Position numbers and translations under genes: made by a program | Shown here: piece by piece, positions 33,301 through 45,300 of the stretch | Layout of the letters: every line of letters starts with the position of its first letter | How positions within the stretch are numbered: position 1 is the first letter of the stretch | Notes under the pieces: model-generated | What the model was told of the DNA's origin: nothing | The model's database searches: none | What the model saw: only the letters and a program-made list of their open reading frames with translations | Source: Peronospora farinosa | Lineage: Eukaryota; Oomycota; Peronosporomycetes; Peronosporales; Peronosporaceae | Assembly: GCA_947646735.1 (NCBI GenBank) | Contig: CANTFK010000037.1 | Span: forward strand, 248,001-312,000 | Direction of reading: 5' to 3' | Length of the DNA stretch: 64,000 nt

Positions 33301-34995
33301 CGTGCCGAACACCGCGGTCCGCAGGAAGTTCAGCCGGGATCTTGTCCGGGAACACGTCTGCATACTCACGAGCAATGTCGTAGACGGGGTTACCAGACTC
33401 TCGCAGGGCCTCCCATGACTGTGATGCAAACCTTTCTTCACGCGCAGACTTCGGCTCAGCGCTTTGAGGACGCGCCATATGCTCCTCGTTTGCCACGGTA
33501 ACCACCTCGTTGGTGATTAGACACACTTGTTCCACAGTGCCTCCCTTAAGGTCACGTAGGAAATGCTTCCAGGAAAGCCCTGGAAGACTTGTAATGGAAG
33601 ACGCATTACGAGGAGGACTCTCGACCTCGATATATTGGCGCCTTTGTGGACTCCCTTCCACGTACACGATAGCGTGGACACATTCCAACGCTAAATTCTC
33701 GGTGCTGTTGTCCCCATCGTGCTTCGAGTCACTACTCGAAGCTGGCGAACCGCAGTCAGGTGATAAACCATCACCCCCCTCTAGGCACTGGATGTCGTCA
33801 TCCAAGATGCCGGAAACACTGGACGGGAGTACCCCAAACTCGACCGTCGACACTTGATGCGGGAGCTCCTGCTCGGCCGCCGTAAACCCGCGTGGGAGCC
33901 CCTGCTCAACCACAGTATGCCCATGTGGGAACCTCGGTTCGACCACAGTGGGTGATGATGGGAACCCCGGTTCGACCATCATGCTCTCGCGTGGGGACTC
34001 CTGTCCGTCCACGTTGTACTCGTGTGGGAGCCCCTGCTCGACCACAATATGCCCATGTGGGAACCTCGGTTCGACCACAGTGGGTGATGATGGGAACCCC
34101 GGTTCGACCATCATGCTCTCGCGTGAGGACTCCTGTCCGTCCACGTCACACTCGCTGGCGAGCTCTTGCTCGTCGCCACAATGCCCTTGTGGGAGCCCCT
34201 GCTCGACCACAATAGGTGCAGATGGGAACCCCGGTTCAACCACTGCATTCACGTGCGGGAACCCCTGTTCAACCGCATTAATGACGCGCGGGAACCCCTG
34301 TTCGACCGCGTCGTCCTCGTCGTCCTCTTCGCTCTGTAGCGAGGAGTCACTGTCACTTGTGTCCCGAAGAACAGCACAAGCAGTGCAGAGAGGGCCATCG
34401 CTCGCTCTGTGCACCGCCAACGTCGTGGAATCGCGATCCACGACTGTGACGTTTGGCCAGTCACTTGGAGATACCAAGAGATGGGTAAACACTTCACTGA
34501 CATCGAACTTGCGTCGACGTCTCACTGATCTGGCTAACCAGTCGATCTGGGGCTTATAACGTGCCAACCATGGCATGCCCAGTATGCAATCGAATGCATA
34601 ATTCATCGCGATCACCAAGAAATCATCATTACTGCGAAAGCCATCAAACGTATACGGCAACGACACTTCGCGCCGCGATACGCGGTGTGGTTTCCCGTCA
34701 GCCAACTTGACGACGACTTGGCCAGGTCCCTCACGGACCTGAATGCTGGGAGGCAGCATCGACAAACAAGATTCACGAAAGAAATTGTTTGTTGCTCCTG
34801 AGTCCAGGAGTGCTCGCAGAGGTCGCCGGACGCCGGCGACATGTAAACTGACAATAATCAGACGTGAATCACCACTCGTAGTGGTGGCATTTAACCGTGC
34901 GCGTAGCGCAGGAGGACTGGAAGGTTGGGCTGCCACCGGGGGACCCGGACCTCCGTTCCAACCAGTAGGGCGCCCTGCACCTACTGGTCCCGACC
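29519..34995 (-). CDS. E3 pol polyprotein (PR-RT-RNase H-IN-chromodomain)
   Basis: Open from the frameshift site to TAA/TAG at 29519. Counted from the GTG at 34936 (1805 codons; there is no ATG, so expression by -1 frameshift from gag is expected). Protease D-S-G-A near residue 45. Proline/glutamate-rich imperfect repeats about 215-360. Reverse transcriptase with YFDDIFVHS near 707. RNase [10 protein letters not shown] near 932. Integrase HHCC zinc region (GHLGREKTF ... CEICQ) about 1094-1132, then the catalytic D (MDFIFGL, ~1165), D (SDRDPRF, ~1227) and E (TDGQTER, ~1258). [15 protein letters not shown] is a GPY/F-like module. Chromodomain-like [18 protein letters not shown] near 1679. No internal stop. 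Nearest relatives appear to be chromovirus-type Ty3/Gypsy elements. Confidence 0.95.
33880..34330 (-). repeat. in-frame degenerate repeats within E3 pol
   Basis: Tandem units of about 11-15 codons with core VVE-[PQ]-G-[FL]-P, for example [22 protein letters not shown] and VVEQGLP, between protease and RT. E1 and E3 carry one 44-codon block more than E2. Confidence 0.8.
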
Positions 34996-35002
34996 GTTTT
35001 TT
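34961..35002 (-). promoter_or_regulatory. E3 gag-pol -1 ribosomal frameshift signal
   Basis: On the minus strand AAAAAAC occupies 35002-34996 in gag phase (cca aaa aac), i.e. X XXY YYZ. A 7-nt spacer GGTCGGG (34995-34989) is followed by ACCAGTAGG (34988-34980), a 10-nt loop, and CCTACTGGT (34969-34961), a perfect 9-bp stem. The gag stop TAG (34983-34981) is inside the 5' arm. The -1 frame entered here is pol and stays open. Confidence 0.85.
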
Positions 35003-36030
35003 GGACGTGCGGCCGGTACAGCACCCTCATGATGGGCGTCCACTACTTGCACCGATAATGGGGCTGGCGCACGGCACTCTGCCGCGCGATGTCCTGGCTT
35101 GCGACAACGAAAGCAAACCATTGGACGCCCGGTGCGAGCGTCACCTTTATGATGAAAGACACGTCGCCGGTCACCCGACGACTCAATAACGTCGATCTCC
35201 ATAGGTTCTGGGCCAGAAGGCCGGGGAACGCTGACGACCGAGGGTTTGGCATAGGCCTTTGTGACCCTAAAGTCTTCACGGAGTGCGATGGCGAATGCCT
35301 CCTCCAATGTGGCAGGCTCGGCGCGCTCCAGCGATAAGCGGGTCTGCCCCTCACGCATACCATCCACAAAGACATTCACCTGTGTGTACATGTCCATGGG
35401 GTGCGTGATAATACACGACGCCAGATGCCTAGCCATCTGTACGTAGTCGCGCATCGCCATTTTACCCTGTCGCATCGACAGGAATCTTGATCGCACCAGT
35501 TTCTCCTCTTGTGGTGGCTCGAAGGCAAGACGGAGATCGTCCTGGATGGTATCCAAGGTGGGAAATGCGTGCTCGTCCACAACGAGTTTACCAAGGGCCC
35601 ACTCCTTGGCCTTCCCGGTGAGGCGGGAAAGAAGAAAGTTGACCTTCGCCTGTGGAGCCTCAAGAAGTCTCGAGGCGATGGCGATATCAACTTCTCGGAA
35701 CCACCGGTTCAGCGATAACCGGTCCTTACCTTCTCCAGAGTAGGAGGAGGTTTCCATCTTCACGGCCTCATTACGTGAAGGGCGCGAGGGAGTTAAGCCT
35801 CGCCGGTTGGATTCGGCGAGCTCGCGTGCCATAAACTCATGTATGGCGAGACGTTGCGCGTCAGGGGTCGCTGATCTCATCAGCGACGCGACGAATGCCT
35901 CTCCCGATATCGCCGCGAGGCGATTAAGGGCATCCCACTCAACACCAGTAAGATGGGGGAAGGTCGCGTGCTCCAGAAATAAATCTGGAGCGTCAAAGTA
36001 CGACGATTCGCTCATCCCAAACTCGGGCAT
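34981..36030 (-). CDS. E3 gag
   Basis: 349 aa from ATG 36030. Capsid-like centre ([35 protein letters not shown]). One CCHC knuckle [14 protein letters not shown] near residue 310, followed by a short basic tail ending RPKNGRDQ. The slippery heptamer sits in the codons for PKN, seven codons before the stop. Frame undisturbed. Confidence 0.94.
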   Translation of the reverse strand: MPEFGMSESSYFDAPDLFLEHATFPHLTGVEWDALNRLAAISGEAFVASLMRSATPDAQRLAIHEFMARELAESNRRGLTPSRPSRNEAVKMETSSYSGEGKDRLSLNRWFREVDIAIASRLLEAPQAKVNFLLSRLTGKAKEWALGKLVVDEHAFPTLDTIQDDLRLAFEPPQEEKLVRSRFLSMRQGKMAMRDYVQMARHLASCIITHPMDMYTQVNVFVDGMREGQTRLSLERAEPATLEEAFAIALREDFRVTKAYAKPSVVSVPRPSGPEPMEIDVIESSGDRRRVFHHKGDARTGRPMVCFRCRKPGHRAAECRAPAPLSVQVVDAHHEGAVPAARPKNGRDQ

Positions 36031-36056
36031 AGGAAGGACTACAAAGTGCTACCAGG

Positions 36057-36398
36057 TGTAACGGGGCTAGAACGTACCGTCACTAGCTTACACGTGCGCT
36101 TGAGGAAGACTCAAGCCCGAGTATTAGGTATTAAGTAAATTTAACTCTGATTTTTATTTTGGTTTTAATTCGTACTAATTACGAAGATTTTAGTCGTAAT
36201 AAATACGACAGTGTTCCCGCCTTTCGGGAACCACACAATTTCAGGTTGATTTATCATTGGTCCATATTGGGGACTTTAGGCCCAATAATAAACCAATAAT
36301 AAATTACCACGCTGTGCCCGCTATTCGGGCCCAGCACCTGCCTACATATGTAATTGTTTATTTGTGTTAATGCTATATGTGTAATGTAGCCCATTACA
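36057..36398 (-). repeat. LTR F (5' LTR of E3)
   Basis: 342 bp, matching LTR E by eye. Confidence 0.94.
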
Positions 36399-36403
36399 GT
36401 CTC
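36399..36403. repeat. E3 target-site duplication GTCTC (right)
   Basis: Directly after LTR F; the host pol frame continues from here. Confidence 0.87.
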
Positions 36404-38551
36404 GTGCGAAAGCTCAAGTTGAGTCGTCAACACTGGCAGCCATGAAGGCCTACCATGTGACGAGCTCAATGGCCTCCGATATCAAGGAGTGTTACAGTCA
36501 GGACGAACATTGTCGCCTGCTGTTGGATCATTTTGGTGGACGAAAGGTTACCCTTCCGTCGCACCTCAAAGCGAAACTAAATCGCTTTAGTTACAGTGAT
36601 GGCCTGTTATGGCATCAACTGTCACCCTGTGATCCCCTTGAGAATCTATGTCCCTCATGACACAGATCTCAAGCTGATGATACTTCCCGAGTGCCATGAT
36701 GCGCCATCTAGTGGGCATCTGGGCCGTGAAAAGGCATTCTTACGAGTGTCAGAGGAATTTTGGTGGCCCCACCTATATCGGTGGGTGGCCAACTATATTC
36801 GCTCTTGCGAAGAGTGTCAGCGCATAAAGCCTGCACCTTCGAACGGTGCGCCACTGAAGCCACTGCCGATTCCAACTGAATGTTGGAAGTCGGTCAGTTT
36901 GGACTTCATGTTTGGCTTACCGCCTGACCATAAAGACAGGACGGGGCTCGTCGTCTTTGTAGACAGACTGAGCAAGATGGTGCATTTGGCACCATGTAGC
37001 ACCAAGATCTCAGGAAAAGAGGCTGCCCTCTTGTTCCTGGATCACGTGTATCGACTACACGGGATGCCCGAGTCCATAGTATCGGACCTGGATCCGCGTT
37101 TTACGTCGGGTTTTTGGCGACATGTGTTTGAGCTGCTGGGTAGCAAGCTCCACATGTCAACCGCTGATCATCCCCAGACCGATGGCCAAACAGAACGGGC
37201 CAATCGAGTCGTGGCGGATGTGTTGCGTACAATAGCGACTCCCAAAGAATGGAGCAAGCAATTGCCATTCGTGGAGTTCGCTATTAATAATAGTGTTCAC
37301 GCCAGTACGGGTGAAACACCGTTTTACATTAACGGACTGCGTCATCCTCGAACGCCAGTCTCGTTTGTACGCAGCCCGAGTCTTAGTGGGGGATGGCCCC
37401 ATCACTTCGCTCGGTGCGAATGCCAAAGAGGACCAAGGTTGCCCTAGTGACACTGCTCATTTAGCAGTGGTCACGACACCTATAGGCGTCACAGAGGAGG
37501 CACGGCAAGAAATGCCAGTGCTCCTTGCCGATGACACTATAGTGTTATCAACAGCGTCGACCCATGAACAAACCTCATAGGCGAGCTGGATGCTAAAAGC
37601 GTGAGCGAAGCTCAGCGCTTTGTGGATGAGCGATTAGCCATCACACGTAAAGTCCGTGACTCGATGGCAAGCACACAGGACAAGCAAAAACAATATGCAG
37701 ACCAGCATGGTCGCAAAAACAATGAACACTTTAGTGTGGGGGACAAAGTGCTATTAAGTACTGCTACCCTACCTAAACATGCAATTTCTGTACTACCTGG
37801 TGGTACTACTAAGCTATTGCTCCGATTTATTGGGCCCTTTACGGTGGTCGAGGAGGTTGAAGACCTAAATTATAGGCTCACTCTCCCACCGTATATGAAG
37901 ACGCATCCCGTATTTTACGTGGGTCGTCTGAAACGGTATGTTTATCCAGAAGAGACCACATATCCATATCGGTCTAACGAGACCGATGGTGACGTCGACT
38001 GTGAGTCGAGCGTCGCGGCCGATCTGGCGACGAGGAAGCCGATAGGCTCCCCGTATACGAACGAGGCGAAAAAGGACTCGATGATTGAGGAGGACTCCGC
38101 GTTTGTCGCGGGTCTCTCATCACCAGTCGCTCGTGTATGTCCAAACGGGTCTTCAGGCGTTCATACCCCTGACAGTCCCTCGCCCTCACATCGCGCAGAT
38201 CCGAGGTCAGTCGCGAGACTTAACTCTCGAGATCTGTCACCTGCCTCTTCTGAGCAGCGGACTCAGCCTGCGACTGAACAGCAGCAGGGTAGGCAGCCGC
38301 GAGTAGGTGGGCGTAATCGCCACTCCTATCGGGCGCCACCTGTGTTGGTGGACACTGAAGGGAATACGCGCTTCCTTGTTGAAAGGCTGTTGGCCCACCG
38401 GTTTGTGAAGCGAAAGCTCCAAATCTTTGTCCAGTGGAAGGGTTACCCAACGAGCTTTGACTCGTTGGAGCCTGTGGACGCTTTGCGCGTCGACGTGCCT
38501 CGGCTGGTGGCTGCTTATGTGAAGCAGCACCAGCTGTCGTCGTTCTGCTAG
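36399..38551 (+). pseudogene. host Ty3/Gypsy element: integrase and chromodomain (3' part of pol)
   Basis: Continues the RNase H end cut at 28705. One frame error near 36630 separates the RNase H-integrase linker from the integrase zinc region (CHDAPSSGHLGREKAF ... CEECQ). Catalytic D (SLDFMFGL), D (SDLDPRFTS) and E (TDGQTERANR) are all present up to about 37205. A further frame change occurs near 37375, and the frame stops at about 37580. From 37601 one frame carries the GPF module (RFIGPFTVVEEVEDLNYRL) and a C-terminal chromodomain-like FVQWKGYPTSFDSLEP. Three pieces, not functional. Confidence 0.88.
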
Positions 38552-38891
38552 GTCCGGATGGACTAACAGAAGAAGCGTAGCGAGAATCAATTGGGGGTTG
38601 CTTACCGCCCAAAATTTCATGTGCACGCTTCATGGCGAAGCTGATTCGCTGCGACCGCTGTTTCGTTGCATCTACATGCAAGGTAACACGGCGCCGGAGT
38701 TCAGCTTCATATTCGACGGCTGTTTCGATAGAACGCAGTACGACTGGAATTGGGAAAGCACGACCAACTGCTTTGCCCTGCTTTTTCCACAAAGGAAAGA
38801 CGCTATAAAATTTATGAGCGTCAATAGTTGCACGCTGCAAAAGCGCTGCACTAGACCCATCCGAGTTCATCAACTCAGATGGAGGTAGCAT
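38220..38891 (-). CDS. antisense ORF at the 3' end of the host Ty3/Gypsy element
   Basis: ATG at 38891 (the frame opens at a GTG, 38912), 223 aa, convergent with the chromodomain frame. The first ~113 codons (38891-38552) lie outside pol and look protein-like (HKFYSVFPLWKKQGKAVG, ETAVEYEAELRRRV, QRISFAMKRAHEILGG). The rest overlaps pol and is Gln/Ser/Pro-rich, possibly a shadow. No homology recognised. It parallels the antisense frames of the E family in position and orientation. It could instead be the remnant of a separate gene or element next to which this one inserted. Confidence 0.35.
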   Translation of the reverse strand: MLPPSELMNSDGSSAALLQRATIDAHKFYSVFPLWKKQGKAVGRAFPIPVVLRSIETAVEYEAELRRRVTLHVDATKQRSQRISFAMKRAHEILGGKQPPIDSRYASSVSPSGPSRTTTAGAASHKQPPAEARRRAKRPQAPTSQSSLGNPSTGQRFGAFASQTGGPTAFQQGSAYSLQCPPTQVAPDRSGDYAHLLAAAYPAAVQSQAESAAQKRQVTDLES

Positions 38892-39724
38892 TGGTGGCAA
38901 GCCACCACTCACGTAGCCGCCCTCGCGACGGCGGGCTAGTGAGTGTAATCACTTTAAATTTTACCATTAAGTTCTTTAAGTACCTTAATCACCTATAAAT
39001 AAATGCTGCGATGTAGAAGATAATTAAATTCTGCATTCTAGCTACTCTGTCTCCTAGTGCTGTCTGCATATACCCAGCCCAAATGACTGATTGCGACGCA
39101 ATTTACCTGCTTACTATGCTTGATGGAAATAAAGACTGGCGCTAATCGCAATTGCACATGTCCTTTCCTGACACCAAAACGTTAGTCCAAATCCCCAACG
39201 CTCAGCTTCTAACATGACATTTTGTCAACGCACCGTCGACTTTAGCATCAATTACATACGCAGGGGCACAATTTTTCCGGTGCTTTGCAAATTTAACCCT
39301 TGATATTGATATTCGTAACTTGATGGGTGTGTTACGTTTTGTTGCAAATGCAAGAAACGTAATGAGTCCGGTTTGCAAAAATATTTCCGAAACGTGTGCA
39401 CGAAGACTTCGAATTAGTATCAAGATAATAAATCTTATGTATCTCGCTGTACTAGTGTATCGCTGTAGGATGGCCGCGTTCGAGAACCTGTCAGCAAACA
39501 TCGCGCAGAAGCGACAGGGGGCAGAGCCACCAAGCAGAATCGTTGCTGCACTTTCGATGATTGGCGCGCGCTTTGCAAAGATTGGTCTTATACGTCGATC
39601 TCGTCAAATTCAAAGCTGATAGCCGTCTTGACGTTTGTTTCGGTAGTTCTCACGTTGCACTGACCAACAAGTTGCTTATATCCAAAAGCTCAGTCTTTGA
39701 TTCGATTTAAGCCGCTCAAGTCAG
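38892..39724. other. intergenic; no LTR or gene recognised
   Basis: AT-rich. No counterpart of the 5' LTR edge at 7185 was found, so the host element's 3' LTR is lost or too diverged to see. An open frame at 39320-39619 has no supporting feature. The last ~100 nt should contain the malic enzyme 2 promoter. Confidence 0.5.
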
Positions 39725-41675
<1,951 letters not shown>

Positions 41676-42317
41676 CTTCATGCGACTCGGGAAGACAGGG
41701 GAATTGTATTATGACACATGCACACTCAGCAAATTTGGTATGCTTTTGCATCTTTGGGCTTAAGACCTTATGGTGTAACAAATGACAGCGTCACTTTATA
41801 AATATCGTATTGCTGTAAAATACCTGTTCACTGGAAGTTTGTATCTAAAGAAGTCAATGTATTGCTTTTAAAGTCTAAATGACTCGTTCAACAATAACTT
41901 AACACGGGATTTCTAGTAGCTTTTGCCTACAGTAGCTTTCAAGGTTAAACAAACTTTGCACATAGGTTTTTTTTATTATGGACAAAGGCGATCTAATTGC
42001 GTTTAGACATTCTATCTATCGTCACACTCATTTGTCATTTCTTTACGTTTGTTTGGTTGTCTACTGAAACACTTTTTTGTCGTACTTTCACAATCGAGAC
42101 TAGAAAAAGAGTCGAATTAAAGCCAGAAACGAGACAACAGTGCACGCACGTTTATTGAATCTTGTGTTATTAAATTTCCATAGTGAAATCTAGTTAACAT
42201 TTCGGAATTGTCCCGTCGTAATCTATTTATAAGAAAATATCAATTCAGTCTGTCCGTAAAAGCCAGTAAAAGGGAACGATCACGTCGAACTTGACGAAAG
42301 ACAATCATTCTTGTCGA
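41676..42317. other. intergenic, no gene seen
   Basis: AT-rich spacer between malic enzyme 2 and the MAP kinase gene, in the same orientation; it should hold the kinase promoter, but no clear initiator was recognised. Confidence 0.5.
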
Positions 42318-45300
42318 ATGGAATTGTCTACTTTCGTGACTACGACAGAGCTTCCAACCCAAGGACGTGACTTACTACTTGGTGCTTTCTCAAACGGTAG
42401 CAACAACGTGATAAATAATACAACAAACAAGAATAATATGGATGATTTACTACGAAATTCATCATCAATATCAACGTCTACTCCTATCACACATGAAGTA
42501 CATTGGGAAGGTTATGTACGTAAGAAAGGAGACTGGTTACCACGCTGGGAAGAACGATATTTGATTTTAGATGGGGCTACACTCACTTATTACAATTCAA
42601 AGGAAGAAGCTCGAAGTGCACGTAATTTACGGGGTCGTATGATCATTAATAAAGTTCGACCGGAAAATTACGGCAAAGCCCATGGCTTTCTCTTGGAGAC
42701 TCAGGGTCATAAATATTTTCATTTATGCTGTTCGACCGAGCTAGAAAAAGACATGTGGGTTGAAATGATGCAAGCTGCTATTGAAGAAGGAGTACGACAT
42801 GATGCTCATAATAGTCTTTCGATCGAAGGGATTGAGGCATTGCAGATGCAGACATCTCCGACTCAAGTAGACCTTCGAGGTTTTTATTTTGCTTTTCGCC
42901 AACTGCTCATCTCACACTCGTCGTCACCACAGTTTTTCCCGAAACTCTCACGAGACGTTGTACTTACGTCTAATTACGCACCTACCGTGCCTTTCTGGGG
43001 CGAATATCATGGACTTGATGGTGTACTGCACTTTTTTTCCATCTTGTACGAGACGGTGGAGATTACAGCCTTTTTCGTGACCGATATTGCTCAAGCCAAA
43101 GAAGGGTCTACTGCTGTAGTGGCTGGACGGGAAACCATGAAGAACAGAGACAATGGGCGCAAGTTCACGCAGCAGTGGCAGCACACGATTGAGTTTGCAC
43201 CCGACGGACGGGTCAAGAATTTGACCATCTCGGCAGATCCGATTGCTGCCTCAGCGGTTTTTGGCTGCAGCGCTACGTCTAGTTTGTCGTTGCCTATGGC
43301 TGCAGTTGTTGGCAACACGGTCCACGACAATCCCGCAGGAAAATTTCACGTCGTTGTGTTCCGCGGCGAGCAGATTTCGGACCAGGGTTTCATCGACGAT
43401 ATAGAGCAGATAGATGGATTGGAGGCTGATGACGAGAAGCAACCATCGAACCGCCGTGTGTTTTTGGGGTTGCGTTTGGTGACAGATGGCAAGAATAATG
43501 TGTATGCACCGACCTCGTCCTCGAACTGCGTGGCACGGACACGGACATGCGACCCGGAGGAATCACGGGATCCCAAGTGGAATTCCAAGCACGATATTCC
43601 GTTTGCTGGATCATTGAGGGGTAAGCCTTGCTTCATTCTGATTGAAGCTTGGGAAGTCATGGACAGCAATGGATCTGGGGAAGCCTCGGAACGTGTAGTT
43701 GGTGTTGCCAAGGTCAACCTTGCGCCGTTTCTGGCGCTGGCCAGTTCATCGCGAACGGTCCGAGAGAGTGTTATTCACTCGGATATTGCTCGTGGCGCCG
43801 TGCCGCAGTGGTACACCTTGTTGTCTGCAAGCGAGACAAAGTTTACTTGTGGGCGAGTACAGCTCAGCATAAGTTTCGAAGCCTCCACGGCTTCCTTCGC
43901 TGCGATGTCGCGCTCTAATCTTGCAGTTGCACCGCGAAATGGCATTGATGGGGACTCGCCTGGTTTGGATTCGAATGCGCCAACACCGCAGGTTTATCCG
44001 TCAGGAGCAATGGTGCAATCGATGAGCCACCGTGTTGCGTTAGCCCGCGGTTGCTCTTTTCGCGATACAAAACGGGATAATCACCAATTTCGGGTGGGCA
44101 ATACAAACTTCGACGTTCCGAAGCGCTATCAAATGATCAAAGCTGTGGGCCAAGGCGCATATGGCTGTGTGATTGCTGCTAGTGACACGGAAACGGGCCA
44201 AGCACTCGCCATAAAGAATATTCCGAATGCTTTCAACGATCTCATCGACGCAAAGCGCATTCTTCGGGAGATTCGCCTCATGCGCCATCTGAACCACCCA
44301 AACTTGGTGAATTTGCTTGACCTGCTTCGTCCACCGACTCTGCAAGAGTTCAATGACGTTTACATTGTGACAGATCTCATGGAAACTGACCTGCATCGTG
44401 TCATTCACTCGAACCAATCGATCAGTGACGACCACGTGCAGTACTTCTTGTATCAGATGCTGGTTGCTATCAACTACGTGCATTCTGCTGAGGTGCTCCA
44501 CCGCGATTTGAAGCCATCCAACATTTTGGTCAATTCAGATTGCGACCTGAAGCTGTGTGATTTCGGCCTCGCTCGTGGCATTCAGGGTATGGACTCAGGT
44601 CTCACCGAGTACGTCGTCACTCGCTGGTACCGCGCTCCAGAATTGCTGCTTTCGTCGAAGTATGACAAGCAAATGGATGTGTGGGCCATTGGATGTATTC
44701 TGGCTGAGATGCTTGGTCGGCGGCCTCTTTTCCCTGGCCATGACTATTTGCACCAGCTGAAGATTATTATGGACGTTGTTGGCTCACCGTCAGAGAACTC
44801 GTTGGATTTCATTACTAACCCAAAAGCAAAGCGATTCATTTTGCGTCAGCCTAAAAAGCCGAAGGTGCCGCTCTCGTCCGTGTATCCGCGTGCAACTCCA
44901 CAATGCCTCGATTTGCTTGAGAAGATGCTGGTATTTGATCCACGTAAGCGTATTACGATCCAGGAAGCCCTCGCACACCCTTACTTAAGCTTGGTGCGCG
45001 ATCGATCTGTGGAAAAGACATGCCCTTCGTCATTTGATTTTGCATTCGAGAATGCCGACTTGACCAAGCAGAAGCTGCAGGAACTCATTTTTGAGGACGT
45101 GTGTACATTCCACCCGGATGCTCGTATCTCTGATCCGGTACTTTCAGTTGCCTCTGCTGCAGTGAGCGATGCCTCGAGTCGATCACATAGCCTTTCTAGA
45201 GCTGACTCGACTTCAAGTACAAGGAGACCAAAAGCACCGGGCTCGGCCTCTTCTCCAGCTATTGCATCTGATGCTGCTAATGCTACATCGGAGGCCATGC

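Larger units (their letters stand above)
28706..36398 (-). mobile_element. E3: apparently intact Ty3/Gypsy chromovirus-like element
   Basis: 7693 bp. LTR E (28706-29047) and LTR F (36057-36398) show no difference that I can find by eye. Duplication GTCTC on both sides. Minus-strand gag (349 aa) and one uninterrupted pol frame of more than 1800 codons linked by a -1 frameshift signal. Polypurine tract GAGAAGGGGGTGA at 29060-29048 (minus). Candidate primer site TGGTAGCA a few bases inside LTR F. All enzyme motifs are present, so it may be autonomous and recently active. Confidence 0.95.

Noticed and set aside
7184..38990. A complete host element with matching LTRs
   Set aside because: No sequence resembling the 7185 edge was found after the chromodomain, so the 3' LTR could not be placed.
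39320..39619. 99-codon frame before malic enzyme 2
   Set aside because: Non-genic composition, overlapping equally long frame on the other strand.
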